DNA of 35,999 nt from positions 1 through 35,999 of the IMG/VR virus record IMGVR_UViG_3300015206_000007; one strand, 5' to 3'. This document shows positions 22,524 to 30,206 of this stretch, one piece after another. Numbering within the stretch: position 1 is the stretch's first letter; each line of letters begins with the position of its first letter. The notes beneath the pieces are model-generated. The model had not been told where the DNA came from. It was given only the letters and a program-made list of their open reading frames with translations, and made no database searches. Position numbers and translations under genes: made by a program. This DNA comes from a virus.

Positions 22524-22780
22524 TGGGAGGGTTGGGAGGATTGATTTTGCTTTTAAAAATCCTCCCGTTCATAAAACCCTTGGTAATCAATGGTTTCTTT
22601 AATTAATGGGAGGGTTGGGAGGATTGGGAGGGTTTTTCATGGTGATGTCCCGTGCGCGCCCGCGCACACGCGCATGTAGGTATAGAAAAACGCTCCCAAT
22701 TGTCCCAACCCTCCCAAACGCAACGAATTCAATGGCTTAATTTTTCGCAATCCTCCCATTCTTGGGAGGGTCGGGAGGAT
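22524..22780. repeat. Array of twelve 9-bp iterons, candidate replication origin
   Basis: The unit is TGGGAGG(G/A)T. Direct copies start at 22524, 22533, 22607, 22616, 22625, 22763 and 22772; inverted ones at 22559, 22690, 22699, 22708 and 22750. They come in tandem runs with an exact 9-base period and are separated by AT-rich stretches (for example 22545-22559, 22595-22606, 22734-22747). Between them is a GC hairpin GTGCGCG-CC-CGCGCAC (22652-22667). The array starts at the stop codon of the P4/D5-type helicase gene. Iterons plus AT-rich DNA next to an SF3 replicase is typical of phage origins such as P4. The trimer at 22607-22633 also fits a G-quadruplex motif. Confidence 0.65.
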
Positions 22781-24948
22781 CAGAACTCGACATCGCCCGC
22801 ATCCTTCGCTCCTTTTTCCTCGTCCCGATCGACCCGGATCGGGTTTCCATTGCTGTCGACGAAGTCGTTCACGCTGCGCGTCAGCTTGACATCGAGGAAC
22901 CACATCACGCTCGATTGCATGCGCATGTAGCCGCGCTCTTCCATCGCCATCGAGAAGCCTTTTTGTTTCCACGCGGTCTCGCCAGATGATTTGCACCAGG
23001 CTTCAAACACCTGGTAGAGCACGCTCGACTGCACCCGATCGCTCGGGCTTTCGACGAGACATGCCGATAGAAAACGCCCGAGCGGATCCGACGCGCTGCG
23101 ATATTGCGCGGTCGCGGCCGTCACGGCGTCCGGCTCGATCAATCCCTTGTCGCACCACAGTCGCAAGCCATCGAGCAGCCGGTTGAGAATGCCGCTCGCC
23201 TCCGCGCGCAGTTTTTCCGCCAGATGAATGTCGCGCTCTTCCTTCGGAATGAAGACGTTGAAGGGCACCAGCCTCAAGCGTCGCCAGATGCCTTCATCGG
23301 CGCCGGAGATCGTGGGGCGGTAATTGCCGGAGATCGTCAATTTGAACTGCGGATAGAACTTGAAGAAATCGCGATTGAGGTGGCGCGCCTGGATCGGCTC
23401 GCCGCCGGTGACGAGCTTGACCATGGCCTCAGCAAGCCGCGAATTCTTTTCCGGCTCCGAGGTGCGCAGCATGCGCACGCCGGGCAGGATCGCGAGATCC
23501 GGCGTGGCTTGTCCCGCGTTGCGCGATTTGCCGTGGTCGAGGAAGGTCTCGATCGGGACCGTCTCGCCGTAGTCGCCGGCGACATAGCTGACCGCGTCGA
23601 CCAGCACCGATTTGCCGTTCGAGCCCTTGCCGTACAGAAACGCCAGCTTTTGTTCGGAGACATCGCCGGTCAGCGACAGGCCGAGCCATTGATGCAGGAA
23701 CACGCGCATCGCGTCCTGTGGCTGTACCCGGGCGATGAACTTGTCATAGTCCGGGCAAACGGCTTTCGGATCGTAATCGACCGGCGAGAGCTTGGTGATT
23801 AGGTCGTCCGGATCATGGCTACGGAAACTGACATAATCCTCGCCGTCGCTTTTCCGCGCAACGACCAGCGTGCCGTTGTTGACGTTGACCTTCATCTTGT
23901 CGGCATCGAGCTTTTCGACGCCGATCGCGAAGTAAGGTGCGCCGCGCTTGGACAATGCGCCGAGCTTGTTGAGGGCTTCCGAGGATCTGCCCCAGCTCGC
24001 GATCTTGTCGGAATAGAGCAGGCCCTTCTTCTCATCAAAGACGAAGTCGCGCGCGCCGGTGTCCGTGCCCTTGATGCCGCTCGATCGAACCTCGTAGGCT
24101 TCGTCCTGGATCGCCCGCACCGTGTCGTGCTCGGCGATCTTGACCAGATCATCGGCGCCGTCGCGGCTCCAGCGCTTGCCGTCCCAGGCGAGCCAGCCCA
24201 GCGCCGGGCACCACAATAGCTTGTCGAGATAGCGCTCGCGAAAGCGCTCAGCGTTGCCGAGGTCGGTGAGCGGGAAAAAAGCGAGCCGCATGTTGCGACG
24301 TCGTTCGGTTTCCACAGCGCGTGGCGGCTTGCGGCGCCCCCCTGCACCCCCCGCAGCGGAAGTTTCCGGCGACAATGCTCCCGTTTGGGAGGGTTGCTCC
24401 GATTCGCCCCCTTCGTCGGGGGGCGCGGGGGCGGCGGCAAAAAAAGACGACGACGGCGAGCCCTCAGAAGAATCCGGAGCATCCACGTCGGCCGAGGGAG
24501 AGGAAGGATCAGTGTCGGCCGCTTCGCGCGGCCGTCTCTCTGAGTGAGGTGCGCGAAGCGTGGCTTGCGCCACGCCGCGCACCTCCGATAAATCGCGAGG
24601 CTGTTTCTTGCCGAGCTTCACGCCGGCTGCGATCGCCGCTTTCACCGCCTTGAGGCCATCGTCGCGGATCAGCTGGCAGGCACTAGCGGCATCCTCGAGG
24701 GCGGCCTTGGCAAAGCCCTCATGCAGCGCGCCGGCGCCGACGAGCTGGCCCAGGCGCTGCGCGGCGCCCGACAGCACCACGCCCCGCCCATCGCCCTCGG
24801 AGCTGCGCACCAGCGCGATCGCGGCGTCGAGCTCGGCCAGGCCGAACTTGCGGATGGCTTCCGCTCGAGCTGCAGGATCCTCGACCACGTCGACGAACAC
24901 CGGCGCGGAATCGACGATCGACAGGATGGCATTTGCGCCGACGGTCAT
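22780..24948 (-). CDS. P4/D5-type primase-helicase (SF3 helicase)
   Basis: 722 aa. Residues ~220-400 are a D5 N-terminal-type domain (LLWCPALGWLAWDGKRWSRD, later SFRSHDPDDLITKLSPVDYD). The SF3 helicase follows, with Walker A GKGSNGKS at 440-447, then VPIETFLDH, DLAILPGVRM, a Walker B-like RTSEPEKNSRL, and KLTISGNYRPTISGADEGIW. The latter is typical of phage/plasmid P4-family initiator helicases. The first ~210 residues (Ala-rich, then an acidic/Ser/Pro linker) have no recognised domain. The CHC2/Toprim primase is a separate gene at 25475-26698. It would unwind at the iteron array just downstream. ATG at 24948 has a weak ribosome site. Confidence 0.92.
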   Translation of the reverse strand: MTVGANAILSIVDSAPVFVDVVEDPAARAEAIRKFGLAELDAAIALVRSSEGDGRGVVLSGAAQRLGQLVGAGALHEGFAKAALEDAASACQLIRDDGLKAVKAAIAAGVKLGKKQPRDLSEVRGVAQATLRAPHSERRPREAADTDPSSPSADVDAPDSSEGSPSSSFFAAAPAPPDEGGESEQPSQTGALSPETSAAGGAGGRRKPPRAVETERRRNMRLAFFPLTDLGNAERFRERYLDKLLWCPALGWLAWDGKRWSRDGADDLVKIAEHDTVRAIQDEAYEVRSSGIKGTDTGARDFVFDEKKGLLYSDKIASWGRSSEALNKLGALSKRGAPYFAIGVEKLDADKMKVNVNNGTLVVARKSDGEDYVSFRSHDPDDLITKLSPVDYDPKAVCPDYDKFIARVQPQDAMRVFLHQWLGLSLTGDVSEQKLAFLYGKGSNGKSVLVDAVSYVAGDYGETVPIETFLDHGKSRNAGQATPDLAILPGVRMLRTSEPEKNSRLAEAMVKLVTGGEPIQARHLNRDFFKFYPQFKLTISGNYRPTISGADEGIWRRLRLVPFNVFIPKEERDIHLAEKLRAEASGILNRLLDGLRLWCDKGLIEPDAVTAATAQYRSASDPLGRFLSACLVESPSDRVQSSVLYQVFEAWCKSSGETAWKQKGFSMAMEERGYMRMQSSVMWFLDVKLTRSVNDFVDSNGNPIRVDRDEEKGAKDAGDVEF

Positions 24949-24964
24949 ATGTAAGATTTCGTGA

Positions 24965-25003
24965 TTGGACGGATTGAAATAAATGTCCTATCTTTAGGAC
25001 ATT
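24965..25003 (+). promoter_or_regulatory. Palindromic operator overlapping a putative divergent promoter
   Basis: AATGTCCTA-TCTT-TAGGACATT (24982-25003) is a perfect inverted repeat with 9-base arms and a 4-base spacer. It sits in the 98-bp gap between the - strand helicase gene and the + strand pair. Candidate + strand promoter boxes are TTGGAC (24965-24970) and TATCTT (24989-24994), spaced 18 bases, so the operator covers the -10. The likely ligand is the HTH protein encoded at 25236. The promoter boxes are weaker evidence than the palindrome. Confidence 0.65.
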
Positions 25004-25046
25004 GGATGGGGATTAGCCCCGCCAAACCTGGGCAAGGAGACCCGAA

Positions 25047-25235
25047 ATGACCAAGATCGAAATCCGCAAGATCATCCGTAACCACGCTGAGACGCAGGGC
25101 TGCGCATATCGGATCACAGCTGAGGACGAGGTCCATTATTACGGCCGCATGCCCAACAGTACCGCCAACGGCTGGTACTTCATCGGTCACGGAGCCAAGA
25201 CTATCGCTAGCGAAATCAAAAATGGGCGCCGCTAG
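25047..25235 (+). CDS. Small phage protein, first gene of the rightward pair
   Basis: 62 aa. ATG 25047 has AAGGAG at ideal spacing (GGCAAGGAGACCCGAA before it), so the start is firm. The protein contains ETQGCAYRITAEDEVHYYGR and NSTANGWYFIGHGAKTIASE, a compact mixed alpha/beta pattern without recognised family. Its stop is followed at once by the next ATG, so they form one operon transcribed against the rest of the window. Because it is co-transcribed with an HTH gene, it may be a regulator or immunity partner. Confidence 0.75.
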   Translation: MTKIEIRKIIRNHAETQGCAYRITAEDEVHYYGRMPNSTANGWYFIGHGAKTIASEIKNGRR

Positions 25236-25466
25236 ATGTCCAGCCGCCTCCTCAAACGTTGCGGCGAGGCTCTTTATGGGCCCCGCTGGCAATCCGAAAT
25301 CGCCCGCGATCTCGGCGTGGCCGACCGCACCGTCCGCAGATGGGTTGACGGATCGAGTGACGTGCCCGATGGTGTCTATCTGGAATTGCTCGGGCTTTGC
25401 ACCGAGCGCGCGGCCGAACTCGACGAACTGATTGCCAAGCTGCCGCGTGCTGCCGCACCGCGATAA
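25236..25466 (+). CDS. HTH transcriptional regulator (YdaS/Cro-like), 76 aa
   Basis: 76 aa, ATG directly after the upstream stop. An HTH lies at about residues 18-38: WQSEIARDLGVADRTVRRWV, then DVPDGVYLELLGLCTERAAE, which resembles small Cro/YdaS-type DNA-binding proteins. It is one of two rightward genes in a leftward region, downstream of the AATGTCCTA palindrome, so it may autoregulate that promoter and control the replication genes that flank it. A lysogeny regulator is possible. No classic CI repressor is seen. Confidence 0.75.
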   Translation: MSSRLLKRCGEALYGPRWQSEIARDLGVADRTVRRWVDGSSDVPDGVYLELLGLCTERAAELDELIAKLPRAAAPR

Positions 25467-25474
25467 ACGATCCC

Positions 25475-26698
25475 TCATGGCGCCGCCCCCTCCTCGCGCA
25501 GCACGTCATTGAAATCTCGCCCCGCCGGCGCGAACGCGATCCGGATTCGCCGGCCCTCTTTCGCGTAGCGCCGCGCCGCGCGCTCCATCGCGCACTCGGT
25601 CAATAGCTGTTCGCTGTCGCCGTCGCCGAGCAGGATCAGCTCTTCGACGCTGTCGGGAATCGACAGGCCTTGATCGTCCGGATCGGGATAGCGATCGGGC
25701 ACCGTCATCGCGCGGCCGTTCGGCCGCTTCAGGGTCGGATGGTTGATGGTTTTGGTGGCGCGGCCGGCGAGATTGCCGAGGTCGCCGGCGGCCCAGAACG
25801 CCATGTCGGAGATAGGCCGGCCCGCCGCCTGGTGCGCGGTCCATACCGCGAGCACCGTCTCGATGCCCTCGCCGATCACCAGGCGCCGCGGCGTCGGCAA
25901 TTTTACGATCGCGATATGCGCTCCAGTTTTCGATCCGCGCATCTTCTTCGCGTTCAAGATCTCGCCGGTCGCGGGGTCCGTCAGCTCGATCTTGCGGAAC
26001 AGCCGCAATGTCTGCTGCTTGGCCCCGACGAATTCAAGCCGCGCGCCATAATCTTCCAGCCATGTCATGTGCAAACCGCCAAACGTCCCGTCGGCGCGAA
26101 TGAAGGCGGCCAGCATTGCCGGCCCCGAATGGATCTTGATCGGCGATTTGCGGCCGCGCTCGTCGACGCTTTCGCCATGGAAATACGGCGCGCTCGGCAG
26201 ATAGCGGATCCCCGGGCACCGCGCCGGCAGCTGCAACCCGCGGCCGGCGAGATACGCCTCGACCGGCGTGCCGGCGAGATCCTTCACCGCGGCCTCCCAG
26301 GTGTGCCAAAGCCGCTTGCGCTCGGCCTCGCGGTACCCCACAGCGGTTTTCTCGCGCGCCAGGCGCTTGCGCTCGCGTTCATCGAACAGCTTCCCTGCGG
26401 CCTCCGGATCGGGCGTAGCGCGGCCGCCGAGCCGCTCGATCGCGCCTAAGAAATCGCAACCGTCGACCAGCTGCACCAGGCGAATGACGTCGCCGCCATC
26501 AGGGCAGACCGCACATACCCAGCTTTCGCCATTGTCGAGGATCTCAAAGCGCTGCGAGGTTGCGCGGCCGCCGCAGATCGGGCATGGGCCGACCAGGCAC
26601 CCGCCGGCGCGGCGCAGCTTGACGTAGCCGCCGGCAACGTCAGCCAGTGAATTGCGCGCCTTGATGTCGTCGAGATCCTGCGGGGTGAAGCGGCTCAA
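25475..26698 (-). CDS. CHC2 zinc-finger / Toprim primase
   Basis: 407 aa. The start is TTG at 26698, which overlaps the previous stop as TTGA and is needed to give SRFTPQDLDDIKARNSLADV. A DnaG-type zinc finger has C39-x2-C42 (GPCPICGG) and C62-x2-C65 (VCAVCPDGGD). Residues ~140-215 contain VEAYLAGRGLQLP, then SGPAMLAAFI and FGGLHMTWL, typical of the Toprim-containing primases of phages and plasmids. The Toprim core follows with GEGIE at 276-280 and LGDGDS at 357-362. It would make RNA primers alongside the SF3 helicase encoded next in the replication block. Confidence 0.9.
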   Translation of the reverse strand: MSRFTPQDLDDIKARNSLADVAGGYVKLRRAGGCLVGPCPICGGRATSQRFEILDNGESWVCAVCPDGGDVIRLVQLVDGCDFLGAIERLGGRATPDPEAAGKLFDERERKRLAREKTAVGYREAERKRLWHTWEAAVKDLAGTPVEAYLAGRGLQLPARCPGIRYLPSAPYFHGESVDERGRKSPIKIHSGPAMLAAFIRADGTFGGLHMTWLEDYGARLEFVGAKQQTLRLFRKIELTDPATGEILNAKKMRGSKTGAHIAIVKLPTPRRLVIGEGIETVLAVWTAHQAAGRPISDMAFWAAGDLGNLAGRATKTINHPTLKRPNGRAMTVPDRYPDPDDQGLSIPDSVEELILLGDGDSEQLLTECAMERAARRYAKEGRRIRIAFAPAGRDFNDVLREEGAAP

Positions 26699-26994
26699 GC
26701 GTCGGCCCTCGCGTCGATCGAGACGTCATCTTCGACTGCGATCGGCACCGGCGGGGCCACGCTGGCCTTCGCCATTCGCTCCTGCAGGCGCTGCAGCAGC
26801 ACCTGGTCGCTCATGATCAGGTCGATCAGGCGGACGATGCCGGCATAATCGTTGCGCGTCTCGACCATGTGCGGCGCCGGCTCTTTCAGACGGCCTTCCC
26901 GGACCCAATGGTCCTGGCTGATCTCGATCCGCTCGGCCTCGAGCATCGCGGTGTGCTGCATCCGCGCCAGTGTGGTGGTGCCGGGCGGTTTCAC
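26695..26994 (-). CDS. Unknown 99-aa protein, replication block
   Basis: Start chosen as GTG 26994, which overlaps the preceding TGA (GTGA) and has CGGAAA upstream. This gives MKPPGTTTLARMQHTAMLEA. An ATG eleven codons in is the alternative. The core IEISQDHWVREGRLKEPAPH, then MVETRNDYAGIVRLIDLIMS and VLLQRLQERM is helical. No family is recognised. Its 3' end overlaps the primase start, so it may be a replication accessory factor. Confidence 0.55.
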   Translation of the reverse strand: MKPPGTTTLARMQHTAMLEAERIEISQDHWVREGRLKEPAPHMVETRNDYAGIVRLIDLIMSDQVLLQRLQERMAKASVAPPVPIAVEDDVSIDARADA

Positions 26995-27155
26995 TTGCGG
27001 TTTCCGAGCAAGATTCCGGCGACGAGGGCGACCGGCCAAAGGACTATCGAGGCGAGTTCCCAGCGCCAATCTTTGCCGCAAGGCGCGTGGAAAAATTGCA
27101 GCGATATCCAGTGAAGGACAAAACCGACGAGCAGATAAGTAAGTAGTGGCGTCAT
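26991..27155 (-). CDS. Small two-helix membrane protein, 54 aa
   Basis: 54 aa from ATG 27155, overlapping the preceding micro-ORF as ATGA. Two hydrophobic helices flank a polar loop: residues ~3-22 (PLLTYLLVGFVLHWISLQFF) and ~31-49 (WELASIVLWPVALVAGILL), loop HAPCGKDWR. This is a class II holin-like layout, but no endolysin gene is near and the gene lies in the replication block. A longer upstream frame lacks coupling and is rejected. Confidence 0.55.
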   Translation of the reverse strand: MTPLLTYLLVGFVLHWISLQFFHAPCGKDWRWELASIVLWPVALVAGILLGNRK

Positions 27156-27199
27156 GTTGTCAGCCCGACGTCGATCTTCATTTCGTAAAGCGACATCAT
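27152..27199 (-). CDS. Micro-cistron, 14-15 aa, coupled on both sides
   Basis: Two consecutive ATGs (27199 and 27196) are preceded by GGGAGGAC and start MMSLYEMKIDVGLTT. The upstream gene stop overlaps the first ATG (ATGA) and touches the second (TGATG). The micro-ORF stop overlaps the next gene's ATG (ATGA). Both junctions match the rule used throughout this operon, so it may be translated as a coupling relay or real peptide. Without expression data it stays tentative. Confidence 0.35.
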   Translation of the reverse strand: MMSLYEMKIDVGLTT

Positions 27200-27525
27200 G
27201 TCCTCCCGAGATTGGTTGTCCGCGCCGGCGACAAGCACGTGTTCGCGCCGGTCGCGTCGGGCATGATGCCAATCGGCGTCAGCCCGGCCGCATTGAGCCA
27301 GTCATTGATTTTCACGAGCGCCAGGCGTCTGGCGTCGGCGATGTTCTTCGCAGGGTGCCAGGCGGCCGCGCTGACCTCGGGCAAGAGCAACCGGAAACAG
27401 GCCTGATGCCGGCCGCCGGCGGTCGGCATGATCTCGCCGACCGTGACGCGGCCAAGCATCACCGCTTCACGGCCAAGCGTCAGCGGCCGAAACGCCACCA
27501 CGCCGTCGTGAGATTCCCCTGCCAT
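27196..27525 (-). CDS. Unknown 109-aa protein
   Basis: 109 aa from ATG 27525. It contains GRVTVGEIMPTAGGRHQACF and later HPAKNIADARRLALVKINDW, a small alpha/beta layout, with an N-terminal SHDGVVAFRPLTLGREAVM. No family is recognised and no membrane segment is present. It follows the ParB-like gene by 23 bases and overlaps the next micro-ORF. It may be a DNA-modulating accessory factor, but only its context suggests so. Confidence 0.55.
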   Translation of the reverse strand: MAGESHDGVVAFRPLTLGREAVMLGRVTVGEIMPTAGGRHQACFRLLLPEVSAAAWHPAKNIADARRLALVKINDWLNAAGLTPIGIMPDATGANTCLSPARTTNLGRT

Positions 27526-27548
27526 CTGCGGATTCCGGTTGATTGCTA

Positions 27549-29468
27549 TCAGCTGGCCTTGCGCTTTTTCGCCGTCGCTTTCTTTGCGGCCTTTTTTGCC
27601 GGAGCGGCCTTGCGCGCCGGCTCCTTCTTGCGATCGGCCGGTTTTGCCGCGGGAAGCGCCTTCCCCTTCGCGACCGGAGGGCCGTCATAGCCCTTGGCGC
27701 GCAGCGGCAGCGGCAGCCAGCCGGTCGACGGCACGTTGGCGATCGCGAACGCGACGATGTCGAGCTTTGTGTTCTTGGCTTGCTGACGCGCCAGATCCGG
27801 ACCGAGCGCCTCCTCGATGGCTTTGAGGTTGAGCATCTTGCTGACGCCGGCAAAATAATCCTTGGCGTCGAAGGCACCGCGCGCCGCCGCGTTGAACGCT
27901 TTAGCGTCGATTGCATTGCAGATCGACATCGGCCCGTCGCGCTTGTCGGCGGCGTCTAGCGACGAGCCCTGGAAATCGAGCGCGTTGGCCGCGAGCTGCG
28001 TCAGCAGCGCGATGCGTTCGGCCGGCTTGAGGCGCTGGGCGAGCGGCAGGGCCTTTTCCATGTCTTCCGAGCCCAGGAGACCACGCCCGTCGCGGCTGCC
28101 GATGCCGCTGACTGACACCTTGACGCCGCAATCGGCATAGCAGCCAAAGCCGGCGATCAGGATCGAGAGCGCCAACTGCTCATCCTGGATGATTGCGGTC
28201 GCCGCGGCTTTTGTCAGCTGCAGCGAAAGACGTTGGGTAAGCGCCTGGGAAATATCCTCTTCGTCCGCGTCAGCCGGCGTCACGGGCTTCGTCGACTTTG
28301 CCGGCTTAGCGCTGGAGTCGTCGGGCGCCGGCGACTTCGCCTCTGCCGGTCGTTTGACGCCGTAGAGAATAACAAGGGAGCCATCCTCGATGTCGATGAT
28401 GCAACCGGTTTGTTTCTTTTTCTTGGCATCGAAGCTGCGGGCCCGGGCGGCATTGTCGATCGCCTCGAGGTCCGCCTGCAGCTTTTCCAGCTTTTCTTCG
28501 TCGTCCTGTAAATAAACTGCTTCAGCATCATCGAGTACTTCGATCTCGGCTCGCAGTTTGATGGCGCGCTCTTCTTCATCGCCTTCATAGAGGATCTCTT
28601 TCGGCTGCGATCGCGGCCACCATTGCGCGCCATGGGGCAGGTCGGACTCGATCTCGGCCCAGGCCCAACCGTCGGCTTTCAGACGCTCGCACTCGGCATC
28701 GAGCGCGCGCCGTGCCATTTGCTTGAGCAAGGTTTCGTCGCTGATGATATGCGAGTTGCCAAACAAATCCTCAGTGACGATGCCGCCGGCCGCACGGTAG
28801 GCATCAGCGCCGACATAGCCGAGCAGTTGGGCTACCTTCTCGTCGACGCCTTCGGCCCCGAGTTCGCGCTTAACATAGCTCTCGAAGATCGTGCCGCCTT
28901 TCGAAAGCTTGCCGTAGACCTTGTCCTGCGTCTTGTGATCGAGGCCGAGCGTGAACGCCTTGGCAATGTCTGCCTTGATCGTTCCCTCGCGCCAGGCGTC
29001 GCGGATCTTCGGCGAAAGGCGCCCGAGCGCGAGCGCCTGGCGCACTTCCTTCTCGGTCATGCCGTACTGGCGCGCGATCTCCTCATGGGTCTTGCCGTGC
29101 TCCTCGAGCCGCGCGAAGGCCTCGTATTGATCGACCGGATGCAGCTGCCGCGCCGTGATCGCCGTCGTCAGCGAAAACTCGAATGCCTTGGTCTCGTCGA
29201 TCTCATGCAGCGTGCAGCCGATCGGCTGGCTCGAGTCCGCGCCATAGATCATGTGGAACGCTGCCAGGCGCCGGTTGCCGTTGCTGACCGAATAGAACTG
29301 ATCGTCGAATTTTTTGACGATCAGGTCCTCGATCTGGCCGTTGGCATGAAGATTCGCGGCCAGCGCCTCGATGCCGTCGAGCCGGCCGGCGACGCGGGCA
29401 TTGATGCCGGCACCGTCTTCCTGGCCGAATTTTAGGCGGTTGAGCGGAACGTCGATATGCATGGTCAT
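27549..29468 (-). CDS. ParB-domain DNA-binding protein, large plasmid-type
   Basis: 639 aa. The N-terminal ~100 residues have the ParB/sulfiredoxin-type core: IEALAANLHANGQIEDLIVK, then FYSVSNGNRRLAAFHMIYGA. An HTH follows at ~130-155 (THEEIARQYGMTEKEVRQAL). The middle is a long mixed region. The extreme C-terminus is a histone-H1-like KxAxKKA tail (RKAAPAKKAAKKATAKKR), probably for non-specific DNA binding. Such ~640-700 aa ParBs occur on rhizobial plasmids and integrated elements. No adjacent parA exists; the only ParA-like ATPase is in the tail operon. It overlaps the gene upstream by ATGA. Confidence 0.85.
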   Translation of the reverse strand: MTMHIDVPLNRLKFGQEDGAGINARVAGRLDGIEALAANLHANGQIEDLIVKKFDDQFYSVSNGNRRLAAFHMIYGADSSQPIGCTLHEIDETKAFEFSLTTAITARQLHPVDQYEAFARLEEHGKTHEEIARQYGMTEKEVRQALALGRLSPKIRDAWREGTIKADIAKAFTLGLDHKTQDKVYGKLSKGGTIFESYVKRELGAEGVDEKVAQLLGYVGADAYRAAGGIVTEDLFGNSHIISDETLLKQMARRALDAECERLKADGWAWAEIESDLPHGAQWWPRSQPKEILYEGDEEERAIKLRAEIEVLDDAEAVYLQDDEEKLEKLQADLEAIDNAARARSFDAKKKKQTGCIIDIEDGSLVILYGVKRPAEAKSPAPDDSSAKPAKSTKPVTPADADEEDISQALTQRLSLQLTKAAATAIIQDEQLALSILIAGFGCYADCGVKVSVSGIGSRDGRGLLGSEDMEKALPLAQRLKPAERIALLTQLAANALDFQGSSLDAADKRDGPMSICNAIDAKAFNAAARGAFDAKDYFAGVSKMLNLKAIEEALGPDLARQQAKNTKLDIVAFAIANVPSTGWLPLPLRAKGYDGPPVAKGKALPAAKPADRKKEPARKAAPAKKAAKKATAKKRKAS

Positions 29469-29806
29469 GCTCCTTGTGGGGGTTGTTCGATCAGAAACGC
29501 CGCCGCGCGGCCGAGCGGCGACGCCGGAGACCCGTCGAGATTCCGCTTCATGGATCGGGCGATGTCCGCCGGCGGGCAGCCATATTGCAGCAGCATCGAG
29601 ATCAGGATCGCCCCGTCGCTGGCCAATACATCGAGCGGCGAATTGACCTTCTGCGCGTTGAGGAACACCTCGACGACCGAGCCGAGGATGCCATGCTCGA
29701 TACAGGCCACCTCGCGGCCGAGGCCGACCTTGTAGCGCTGGCCCTCATGCTCGATGGCGATGGTTTCGTGGGCCCGGCGGTTGGCGACGCGATGGCGATG
29801 GGTCAT
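29465..29806 (-). CDS. TSCPD-like small protein (RNR-terminus-related fold)
   Basis: 113 aa. After an N-terminal HTH-free RRAHETIAIEHEGQRYKVGL segment, the rest reads GILGSVVEVFLNAQKVNSPL, then SDGAILISMLLQYGCPPADI and NLDGSPASPLGRAAAFL. This matches the TSCPD-type domain found at the C-terminus of some ribonucleotide reductases and as stand-alone phage proteins (G-x-x-x-E-V-F-L ... LQ-x-G ... SPLG). Here it stands alone without a reductase gene. Its role in a phage is not known. It overlaps its neighbours by ATGA. Confidence 0.65.
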   Translation of the reverse strand: MTHRHRVANRRAHETIAIEHEGQRYKVGLGREVACIEHGILGSVVEVFLNAQKVNSPLDVLASDGAILISMLLQYGCPPADIARSMKRNLDGSPASPLGRAAAFLIEQPPQGA

Positions 29807-30012
29807 GCCGGCACCTTGCGCTTGCGGCTGTTCCAGCTGCGCGTCGCGAGGACACGGGCTCGATCCTCCTCAAGATCGGCGTCGCAAACATTGGGGCCGT
29901 GCGCATAACAATCATTGCAGACATACTGCCATGACGATAAATCCATGCGCTCGACAAAGCCGTCCGTCGATCGGCAAAAGGGGCATGCCTTCGCTTTAGG
30001 GATGCGCGTCAT
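29803..30012 (-). CDS. Lar-like restriction alleviation protein
   Basis: 69 aa with two zinc-type pairs, C10-x2-C13 (KACPFCRS) and C32-x2-C35 (YVCNDCYAHGP), and the final TRSWNSRK. The spacing and the C-x2-C-x-A-x-GP ... WN-x-R pattern are those of the Lar family, named for a lambdoid protein that lowers host type I restriction by promoting DNA modification. Whether this copy is active cannot be told. It is coupled by ATGA to both neighbours. Confidence 0.8.
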   Translation of the reverse strand: MTRIPKAKACPFCRSTDGFVERMDLSSWQYVCNDCYAHGPNVCDADLEEDRARVLATRSWNSRKRKVPA

Positions 30013-30206
30013 CGCTGTTTCTTTGCGATCTCGCCGGCGGCGAGGATTAGGTCCATCGAGAGGCTCCAGATCCGCTCGCCCTCGTCGCGCTGGTTAATCG
30101 GCTCGATCTCGATTTTGAAATCGTGGCCTTCGCGCGTCATGGTGACCCGGCGCCCATAGCGATCGCGGCCGAGCTCCCATTTGGTTGAGATCGGGCGCGA
30201 GCTCAT
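30009..30206 (-). CDS. Unknown 65-aa protein
   Basis: 65 aa from ATG 30206, coupled by ATGA on both sides, so probably a real gene. The sequence is KWELGRDRYGRRVTMTREGH followed by a helical stretch with QRDEGERIWSLSMDLILAAG, amphipathic. No family is recognised. Confidence 0.55.
   Translation of the reverse strand: MSSRPISTKWELGRDRYGRRVTMTREGHDFKIEIEPINQRDEGERIWSLSMDLILAAGEIAKKQR

Noticed and set aside
27156-27272. 39-codon N-terminal extension of the two-helix membrane protein
   Set aside because: Arg-rich, overlaps the micro-ORF and the 109-aa gene; the ATG at 27155 has ATGA coupling.
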